From NCBI GenBank assembly GCA_902591645.1, contig CACJBM010000089.1:1-5129 (forward strand): a DNA stretch of 5,129 nucleotides, read 5' to 3'. The notes beneath the pieces were generated by a model. The model was not told the DNA's origin. It did no database searches and saw only the letters and a list, made by a program, of their open reading frames with translations. Shown piece after piece: positions 1 through 5,129 of this stretch; position 1 is the first letter of the stretch, and every line of letters starts with the position of its first letter. The stretch is from an uncultured Verrucomicrobiota bacterium (GTDB taxonomy: Bacteria; Verrucomicrobiota; Verrucomicrobiae; Verrucomicrobiales; DEV007). A program made the position numbers and the translations under genes.

Positions 1-388
1 GTTCGAGGACCAGGGCCATTTGCCTACCATCCGCAGAAAATGCAGCTTCAAAATTTCCGGACGGACCCTCCTTCAATTTTTCCTTTTCTTCTCCTTTTGG
101 CAAAATGGTCGGAGAAGGAGGTTCCCACAAAACAGAACGGGCTTTGTTTTCCTGAGCACCTATGCGGATATCCTCCCCATCAGTGTAGTAGGCCCAGACT
201 TCTCTGCGCGCCTTACTACCAAGGTTCCACAGAATAATCAACGCAACCAACAATGCTATTGCCGGGCCCGACCATCGCTTGACATCTGACCACTTCAAAC
301 CCTTAACAGCCCGTAAGATAGAGCGCCAAGAACAACGCGGTATCCGCATTGCCGAGATGAGTTTAGCAAGCCTTTTATAATAGCTCAT
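1..388 (-). CDS. Membrane-anchored protein, possible PD40/TolB-like beta-propeller (3' end missing)
   Basis: An open frame of 129 complete codons runs leftward from an ATG at 388-386 and leaves the window without a stop, so only the N-terminus is seen. Residues 1-40 are rich in Lys and Arg (about eleven positive charges). One hydrophobic segment follows at about residues 41-57 (GPAIALLVALIILWNLG). By the positive-inside rule this predicts an N-in, C-out single-pass inner-membrane protein. A charged, proline-containing stretch (about 88-110) leads to NFEAAFSADGRQMALVLE at the truncated end. This resembles the first strand of a PD40/WD40-like propeller blade, whose family consensus is close to FSPDGxxLAF. 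Its start lies 18 bases after the stop of the upstream TPR gene, with only a weak purine-rich GAGAAAG at 401-395, so co-transcription and translational coupling are likely. The first ATG was preferred to Met14 (349-347), which has no ribosome-binding sequence. The gene is real with good confidence; the propeller assignment rests on about 18 residues and is tentative. Confidence 0.72.
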   Translation of the reverse strand, partial: MSYYKRLAKLISAMRIPRCSWRSILRAVKGLKWSDVKRWSGPAIALLVALIILWNLGSKARREVWAYYTDGEDIRIGAQENKARSVLWEPPSPTILPKGEEKEKLKEGPSGNFEAAFSADGRQMALVLE

Positions 389-396
389 TTTGAGCT
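382..396 (-). promoter_or_regulatory. Short perfect hairpin over the start codon of the downstream gene
   Basis: AGCTCA (382-387) and TGAGCT (391-396) form a perfect 6-bp inverted repeat around a 3-base loop. In the leftward transcript the A of the AUG (386-388) lies in the loop and the U and G lie in the stem. The stem also takes the last two bases of the weak ribosome-binding-like GAGAAAG. Ribosomes ending translation of the TPR gene 18 bases upstream would be expected to melt it, which would couple the two genes. No U-tract follows on the minus strand, so it is not a terminator for this operon. Regulation is inferred; a 6-bp palindrome can also arise by chance. Confidence 0.35.
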
Positions 397-406
397 TTCT
401 CAGAGT

Positions 407-3400
407 CTATTCTGACTCAATTTTTTCTAGATAATTTTGAGCAAGGCTAATGGCCTCCTCGTCCTTGTATCGGTTCAATACTTCCTTGAACCGTTCGATC
501 GCCTGATCAGTTTTCTTCTGTTCCAAAAGAATGCGACCCACGCCCAGTACTGACTTCGCCTGCCAATTAGGGTACTGTGGATAATTGATCTCAAGGTTCA
601 CAAATTCGACGAGGGCTTCCTCATATTGCTTTAAATTCAAATAACAAATCCCAACCTGATAACGGGAGCGGACAGTCCACAAATCCACGTTATCAGAAGA
701 AACTAATGCCTTGTAAAGAGGAATTGCATCAGCAGAGTTCCCGCTAAGGTCAGTTGCATATGCTAGTCCGAAAGAAGCATTTCTTCTCCAGCGACTCTCC
801 TTAAAACGCTCAAGGAAACCCGCATATGTGATTTTTGCTTCGCTATGTTTTCCTGTAGCAGATTGAGTTTCGCCAAGCCGCATCATGACTGATTCCGAAA
901 GCGCATCTGGACTCCCTTCGACTCCAGCGGCAGCAGTAAAATGTATACTCGCAGGTTCCATCTCACCAAGCTTTAGCCGACACTCACCAGCATTAAACAA
1001 GATACGATCCAATAACTTTGATTCAGGATAATCCTTGAGCATCTCTTCGAATTGGACTGCAGCAATTTTATAATCAGCTGCCTTGAGATGAGCACTTGCT
1101 AATTGGTAACGGATATCAGCACGTAGCTTCTCATCCTTCACACCGTCAAGGGCCTCGGTTAACTGAGCGATGACCTCCTCAATATTACCTCCTTTTAAAT
1201 TCATCTCTGCCAATTCACTCTGGACTTTAGCTACGAGTGAACTTTGAGGGTGTTCCTTTAAGAGTGTCTGATAAAGTTCAACCGCCTCCTCAATCTTTTC
1301 GGAACTTCGATTACACCAAGCCAATTCATAAAGGGCCCGGTCAGTAAAATCAGAACTAGGATAATTTTCAATCAATGAGCTGAACTGCACTGCAGCTGAA
1401 TCCCACTGACTCTGCCTAGCAAGAGAAATTCCAGCATAATAAATGACTCTGGCAAGCTTGGCATGTTTTGGATAATTTTCGATTACATCCAATAAATGCT
1501 TACTCGAAGACTTGAAATCTCCGACATTAACCAAAGACACACCTTGTTGCAATGCAGCATCAGAAGCCAGCGGATGCTGTGAATCAAGGTCCAAAACCTT
1601 TGCAAAATTTGCGGCTGCAGACTCATGTTTAGCTTCAGAGGAATCGACCCAACCAAGATAATACATAACTCTGGGCCGCTGATCTTCAGCTCCATCTGAA
1701 AACGGCTTCAACATTTTCTTGTCCTCCTCAAGGAACCCTTCTAACGCAGTACGAGCAGCTTTATAATCGCCTGACTCAAAAGCAATGCGACCCTGTTCCG
1801 CTAAGGCTAATGGAAGGTGAGGTGTGGATCCAGGATAAGTATCGACGAGAACCTTAAGTTTCGACAAAGACTGCGCGTCATCTCCCTGACGAGAATGAGC
1901 CACTGCTAACTGCATCAGGGCAGTGTCCAGATTTTCAATCGCAGTTACCTTGCCTTCTGAAATATTCGAGGCTGAAAATTTTTCCAAATGAGCGATGGCT
2001 TCTTCCCATTGCTCTAAACGGAAAGAACAGTCTCCCATGATAAAATCTAACTGAGCAAAAAGTGGTCCTTTTAGCTCTTGAAGGGGGTTGTCTTTAAATT
2101 GTTTCTGAAGAGATGCTGAATCTTTTAGGCACTCTTCCCACTGGCCCTCACCATGATTAATCTGTACGATTCGGAACTGAGCAATTAATTTGTTCGGATG
2201 CTGAGGAAAATCACTAAGGAAATCTGCATATACAGACCCTGCTTCCTCGATTTTCTTTAGTAAAAATAAATTTTCCGCTTTTGAAAAAAGAGCAATTCCT
2301 TTCAGGGGATGTTCAGGAAATGAGGAAATAAATTCATCAATAGAGCTGAGACTATTTTCATAATCGGCAAGATTCTGTTGGCACACGGATTTCTGGACCA
2401 ATAGTTCTGCCAGTTGCGGGAATTTTTCATCTTTTTGAACTTCGCCAAGCAGAGCAAGCGCTGACTTCCAGTCAGGTTCTTTTCTACCCATCAACGCATT
2501 CGCATAATCGAAACGAAGATCGGTGATGATTTCTGATTCTGCAAAACGATCAGCCGCATCCTCCAGAATCTCTGACGCCTTATCATAATCCTTACCGTTA
2601 CGGGCAAAGACTCGTGCATGCCATAGACTTGCTCTAGCTGCTATTGATCCTTCTCCTGCACTCAAAGAAGAGAAGGCAGTTCCTGCCTCTTCAAAGTTTT
2701 TTTCTTCGAGGTGCGCTCTTGCAATATAAAAGGTCGCTTCTCCTATGTGCTTACCTTCAGGCGCATCTTTGATGTATTTTCCAAGATCCTCAATGCTATC
2801 CGAATACTTCTTTAAAGTGAACCGAGTGATACCCAACCTGTAATGGCATTCTGTAGATTCGGGAGGCCCTAGACTTGGCAGTGCAGCTAAGAAAGACTGC
2901 TCTGCTTTGCCATACTCCTTGAGTAAATTATAGCACTCTCCAAGAATATAATTTGCCCTCGTTGACCATAGTTTATTTGCCTCCAATGCGGCAATTCCAA
3001 CCAATGACTGAACGGCCTCCTGAGGTTTTTTGAGTTGATATTTAGCATAGCCCTGCTGATAGAGGACCCGAGCAAGACCTTCAGGTCCTGGCTTCGAAGT
3101 AATAAGACCGACAGCCCACTTTTCCACATCAAGCCATTTCTTCTCGCTGAAGCTAACATCACAGATTGCAGCCAATGCAGCTCCACGATAAGATTTATCC
3201 GTTAGCCCTTTAATTTCGGCAAGAAACAATGCCTTTGCATCGACTCGCTTTCCTGAAATCATCAGACACTGACCATGAAGCATGACGAGCCGCTCTCGGC
3301 TCACTTTAGGATCAAGTTTCTCTTTCTTTAGAAGTGCATCGAGACGAGGCATTGCCTTTTCATACTGCTTAAGAGCATAAAGGCTAAGGGCAAGTCCCTG

Positions 3401-3667
3401 CCCAGCAAGGTCAGCCTTGGAGTGGTCAGGATTTTTCTCAAGGAAAGCCTCAAATTGACTTACAGCCACTGGATAAAGTTTTCTATTAAAAGCAGCATTT
3501 GCCACATAGTATTGGTCAAGGGCAGGATCTTTCTTGGGCGTGGATTCTTTTTTGGGAACCGGCAACCCCTTTGGTTCTTGCGCAACGGCAAATGGAACGA
3601 TCAAAGAAAGATAAAAAATGAAACTAAATGGAAAAAACCGGAAAACGCTAATCATGGTTCTGATCAT
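407..3667 (-). CDS. Secreted long TPR-repeat protein (1086 aa)
   Basis: A complete 1086-residue frame from ATG 3667-3665 to TAG 409-407. Residues 1-29 form a signal peptide: MIRT, a Phe/Leu/Ile-rich core, then AVA before Gln30, a good signal peptidase I site. There is no lipobox cysteine, so the mature protein should be free in the periplasm or envelope. A Pro/Lys-rich linker follows (about 31-48). From about residue 50 to the C-terminus the chain is almost all tetratricopeptide-like helical pairs of 34-37 residues, on the order of 25-28 units. Units often end in a Tyr-Pro or His-Pro turn, for example ENYP at 730 and 767, DYP at 879 and NYP at 1028. A loop near 648-665 (around KKMLKPFSDGAEDQ) breaks the period. 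No catalytic domain or further membrane segment was seen. TPR arrays of this exported type (BamD/YbgF-like TPR_6 repeats) act as protein-binding scaffolds; a role in envelope assembly or transport is inferred, with the partner unknown. Met5 (3655-3653) is an alternative start that keeps the signal peptide. Neither start has a Shine-Dalgarno sequence. It is probably the first gene of an operon with the membrane protein downstream. Confidence 0.93.
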   Translation of the reverse strand: MIRTMISVFRFFPFSFIFYLSLIVPFAVAQEPKGLPVPKKESTPKKDPALDQYYVANAAFNRKLYPVAVSQFEAFLEKNPDHSKADLAGQGLALSLYALKQYEKAMPRLDALLKKEKLDPKVSRERLVMLHGQCLMISGKRVDAKALFLAEIKGLTDKSYRGAALAAICDVSFSEKKWLDVEKWAVGLITSKPGPEGLARVLYQQGYAKYQLKKPQEAVQSLVGIAALEANKLWSTRANYILGECYNLLKEYGKAEQSFLAALPSLGPPESTECHYRLGITRFTLKKYSDSIEDLGKYIKDAPEGKHIGEATFYIARAHLEEKNFEEAGTAFSSLSAGEGSIAARASLWHARVFARNGKDYDKASEILEDAADRFAESEIITDLRFDYANALMGRKEPDWKSALALLGEVQKDEKFPQLAELLVQKSVCQQNLADYENSLSSIDEFISSFPEHPLKGIALFSKAENLFLLKKIEEAGSVYADFLSDFPQHPNKLIAQFRIVQINHGEGQWEECLKDSASLQKQFKDNPLQELKGPLFAQLDFIMGDCSFRLEQWEEAIAHLEKFSASNISEGKVTAIENLDTALMQLAVAHSRQGDDAQSLSKLKVLVDTYPGSTPHLPLALAEQGRIAFESGDYKAARTALEGFLEEDKKMLKPFSDGAEDQRPRVMYYLGWVDSSEAKHESAAANFAKVLDLDSQHPLASDAALQQGVSLVNVGDFKSSSKHLLDVIENYPKHAKLARVIYYAGISLARQSQWDSAAVQFSSLIENYPSSDFTDRALYELAWCNRSSEKIEEAVELYQTLLKEHPQSSLVAKVQSELAEMNLKGGNIEEVIAQLTEALDGVKDEKLRADIRYQLASAHLKAADYKIAAVQFEEMLKDYPESKLLDRILFNAGECRLKLGEMEPASIHFTAAAGVEGSPDALSESVMMRLGETQSATGKHSEAKITYAGFLERFKESRWRRNASFGLAYATDLSGNSADAIPLYKALVSSDNVDLWTVRSRYQVGICYLNLKQYEEALVEFVNLEINYPQYPNWQAKSVLGVGRILLEQKKTDQAIERFKEVLNRYKDEEAISLAQNYLEKIESE
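1359..1480 (-). repeat. DNA-level trace of the TPR period (two GAAAATTATCC copies, 111 bases apart)
   Basis: The 11-mer GGATAATTTTC (plus strand) occurs at 1359-1369 and 1470-1480. The copies are 111 bases apart, exactly 37 codons, and both encode Glu-Asn-Tyr-Pro (residues 730-733 and 767-770) at the end of a TPR unit. Similar shorter words recur at other unit ends, near 579-586 and 1026-1033. This fits tandem duplication of TPR units within the gene, although shared amino-acid constraint could explain part of the nucleotide identity. It is a coding repeat, not a mobile or regulatory element. Confidence 0.6.
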
Positions 3668-3730
3668 AAAAATAAAATTAAAACAAATAACTGAATCTCT
3701 TAATAACTACTCAAAATTCATATTTATTAC

Positions 3731-3736
3731 ACTATA
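3731..3736 (-). promoter_or_regulatory. Possible -10 hexamer for the TPR gene
   Basis: On the minus strand these bases read TATAGT, matching the sigma-70 -10 consensus TATAAT at five of six positions, about 64 bases upstream of the TPR start codon. No acceptable -35 hexamer lies 16-18 bases further upstream (CAATGC is in that place) and there is no extended -10 TGN. It is listed as the best single candidate, and chance occurrence in AT-rich DNA is quite possible. Confidence 0.2.
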
Positions 3737-3929
3737 GGGTGCTAGAAGTCTAAGCATTGGGCAAACTTAAAAAATCACCTTTTATTCACTCTTCTGATTA
3801 TTAAACAATTTTAGAGTTCTCGCTGTTAATATGATGTTCATTCTCACAATTTCCGACTGAATCCATAGGCATATTAAAGTGAGATAATATAAGCCTCAGT
3901 GGCGGCGATAATTTTAAAGCAATCAAGGC

Positions 3930-3958
3930 TTGGCTAACAATAAAATGGAAACAATAAT
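3930..3958 (+). promoter_or_regulatory. Candidate sigma-70-type promoter for the cytochrome c / DUF1549 gene
   Basis: TTGGCT at 3930-3935 (four of six to TTGACA) and AATAAT at 3953-3958 (five of six to TATAAT) are separated by the optimal 17 bases. Transcription would begin around 3965, giving a leader of under 20 bases before the ATG at 3983. That leader would hold the weak ribosome-binding sequence AAGAAG (3971-3976). The match and position are good, but the call rests on consensus comparison, and PVC promoter rules are less well known than those of E. coli. Confidence 0.4.
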
Positions 3959-3982
3959 CCAGTATTGATCAAGAAGCGTTAT

Positions 3983-5129
3983 ATGCTAATTCCCAATTCA
4001 ATTAGGTGCCTCACGCAAAATCATTTTTGCTGCTTACTCTTAGCTACAGGAATAATTTTGGTGACCGAATCACAGGCCGCTGAAAAAATTGAGTTTAATC
4101 GCGATGTGAGGCCCATCCTCGCAGATAATTGTTGGTCCTGCCATGGACCAGATGCGGGTAATCGCAAGGCAAAGTTACGTCTCGATATGAGAGAAAGCGC
4201 AATCAAAGAGGTCATTGTACCTGGCAAGGCGAGTCAGAGCCCACTCGCTCAACGGATCCTGTCAGAAGATGATGATGAAATAATGCCACCAACAGATCAT
4301 CGAAAAAAATTAACCGAACCTGAAAAAAAAATCTTGGTGGACTGGATCAATCAGGGTGCAAGGTGGCAAGATCACTGGGCATGGATAAGACCTGTTCGGA
4401 AGAACGACATCCCTGCAGAGAAGGCCATTGACTGGTTTCTTTTAAGGGAACTGAAAAAGAGAAATCTTACATTCTCAGAAGCAGCGCCTGCTCACACTAT
4501 CATTCGTCGACTAAGTTTTGATTTGCGGGGCCTACCACCAACAATAGAAGAAGTTAAAGAATTTCAAAAAAACGAAATAGAAGAATCCGTAAAGAAAACT
4601 GCAAAATCATTCCTTTCCTCTCCTTCGTTTGGAGAACGGATGGCCGTTCATTGGTTGGACCTGGCCCGTTATGCTGATACCAACGGTTATCATGCCGACA
4701 ACGAATGGAGTGTTTCTCCTTATAGAGACTATGTCATCAATGCATTCAATGACAATATGCCCTTCGATCAATTTACTTTAGAACAAATTGCAGGGGATCT
4801 GATACCAAATGCATCTACAGAGCAAAAAGTTGCTGCCGGATATAACCGGCTCAACATGAAGAGTACAGAATTTGGAATTCAGGACAAAGAGTACCTGACC
4901 AAGTATTCTGCTGACCGAGTCAGGACCACGGCGACTACTTGGTTAGGAGCAACTCTGGGGTGCGCAGAATGCCATGATCACAAATTCGATCCATTCTCGA
5001 TTCGTGATTTTTACAGTTTCGCTGCCTTCTTTGCAGACATTAAGGGTGTCGGATATTATCCGGACGCACAAAAAATAGGCTGGGGTGAAACGATCGAAGT
5101 GATCGATCAGGAAAATACAATAAAGATTG
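3983..5129 (+). CDS. Exported planctomycete-type cytochrome c (PSC1) / DUF1549 protein, 3' end missing
   Basis: An open frame of 382 complete codons starts at ATG 3983 and runs off the right edge. This start gives a signal peptide: Arg8, hydrophobic core 15-27, cleavage after Ser-Gln-Ala at 30-32. A weak AAGAAG lies six bases upstream of the ATG. The N-terminal planctomycete cytochrome c domain (about 36-125) has FNRDVRPILADNC, the haem c motif C50-W-S-C53-H54 and Met101-Pro-Pro as likely distal ligand. The family linker DHWAWIRPVR follows at 130-139. DUF1549 starts near 149, with LRGLPPT (181-187), WLDLARYADTNGY (224-236), YRDYVINAFN, MPFDQFTLEQIAGDL and a second CXXCH-type motif, C327-A-E-C330-H331-DHKFDP. 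Full family members are usually about 700-1100 residues and carry DUF1553 at the C-terminus, which here lies beyond the window. The biochemical role of the family is not settled. Its members are periplasmic haem proteins, often next to a DUF1501 gene and sulfatases, and have been linked to polysaccharide use. Family assignment is firm; function is not. Confidence 0.95.
   Translation, partial: MLIPNSIRCLTQNHFCCLLLATGIILVTESQAAEKIEFNRDVRPILADNCWSCHGPDAGNRKAKLRLDMRESAIKEVIVPGKASQSPLAQRILSEDDDEIMPPTDHRKKLTEPEKKILVDWINQGARWQDHWAWIRPVRKNDIPAEKAIDWFLLRELKKRNLTFSEAAPAHTIIRRLSFDLRGLPPTIEEVKEFQKNEIEESVKKTAKSFLSSPSFGERMAVHWLDLARYADTNGYHADNEWSVSPYRDYVINAFNDNMPFDQFTLEQIAGDLIPNASTEQKVAAGYNRLNMKSTEFGIQDKEYLTKYSADRVRTTATTWLGATLGCAECHDHKFDPFSIRDFYSFAAFFADIKGVGYYPDAQKIGWGETIEVIDQENTIKI

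Larger units (their letters stand above)
3668..3982. other. Divergent intergenic region (315 bases, AT-rich)
   Basis: This stretch separates the start codons of two divergent genes, so it must hold promoters for both. It is clearly more AT-rich than the flanking coding DNA, most of all at 3668-3725. No open frame of useful length, tRNA-like fold, strong inverted repeat or riboswitch-like structure was seen. A GATAAT word recurs with a similar AT-rich tail at 3882-3890 and 3907-3916. A reasonable sigma-70-like promoter faces right at 3930-3958, and only an isolated -10-like hexamer faces left (3736-3731). Confidence 0.8.

Noticed and set aside
20..289. Plus-strand open frames opposite the left-edge gene (also 40-237)
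   Set aside because: They lie antisense to the minus-strand membrane-protein frame, which continues to the window edge and has a clear transmembrane segment and correct operon spacing. Their translations show no recognisable domain or credible start.
382..400. Rho-independent terminator at the gene junction
   Set aside because: The stem is only 6 bp and no U-tract follows on the minus strand. On the plus strand the following TTTCT is too short and there is no plus-strand gene to terminate.
1483..1695. Minus-strand 70-codon frame inside the TPR gene (and a similar one at 2887-3186)
   Set aside because: Out-of-frame shadows of a well-supported TPR coding sequence; no ribosome-binding sequence and low-complexity, domain-free translations.
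3422..3694. Plus-strand 90-codon frame over the TPR signal-peptide region
   Set aside because: It is antisense to the signal peptide and first repeats of the TPR protein. Its Lys/Asn-rich C-terminus merely reads the AT-rich intergenic DNA.
3739..3755. Inverted repeat around GCTAGAAGTCTAAGC as an operator
   Set aside because: Pairing needs a bulge and leaves a two-base loop; only three outer bases pair cleanly on each side, so it is not a convincing palindrome.
3831..3860. Nine-codon upstream open frame (ATGATGTTC... to TGA) as a leader peptide
   Set aside because: No ribosome-binding sequence, no attenuator-like structure after it, and it lies upstream of the better promoter candidate, so it would probably not be on the transcript.
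4021..4227. Minus-strand 68-codon frame opposite the cytochrome c domain
   Set aside because: The plus strand here encodes the signal peptide and CWSCH domain of a firmly recognised family, so this is an antisense shadow.

Overview
The window looks like chromosome from a free-living Gram-negative bacterium of the Planctomycetota-Verrucomicrobiota (PVC) group. The strongest evidence is the right-hand gene, which belongs to the planctomycete-type cytochrome c / DUF1549 / DUF1553 family. That family is greatly expanded in marine Planctomycetota and Verrucomicrobiota and rare elsewhere. Moderate base composition (mid-40s % GC by eye), weak or absent Shine-Dalgarno sequences and a very long exported TPR protein fit this placement. 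A finer assignment cannot be made from the sequence alone.

Layout: there are three protein genes in two divergent units, separated by a 315-base AT-rich intergenic region (3668-3982). The leftward unit reads on the minus strand. It begins with a 1086-residue secreted TPR-repeat protein (3667 to 407). After an 18-base gap comes a second gene (388 to beyond position 1), cut by the window edge, encoding a single-pass membrane protein that may lead into a PD40/TolB-like beta-propeller. The close spacing and lack of a terminator suggest co-transcription. A small perfect hairpin covers the start codon of the second gene. The rightward unit starts at 3983 and encodes an exported haem c-type protein: signal peptide, an N-terminal CWSCH cytochrome domain with a downstream Met-Pro-Pro, then DUF1549 with a second CAECH motif. 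The gene runs off the right end before its DUF1553 half.

How they may work together: the two leftward genes probably act in the same envelope compartment. The TPR protein would be a periplasmic or outer-membrane-associated scaffold, and its partner an inner-membrane-anchored protein with its C-terminal part outside. The rightward gene is probably an independent transcription unit from the envelope redox / polysaccharide-utilisation repertoire typical of PVC bacteria. Nothing in the sequence ties it functionally to the other two beyond a shared upstream region. No RNA gene, CRISPR array, insertion sequence or phage-like element was seen.
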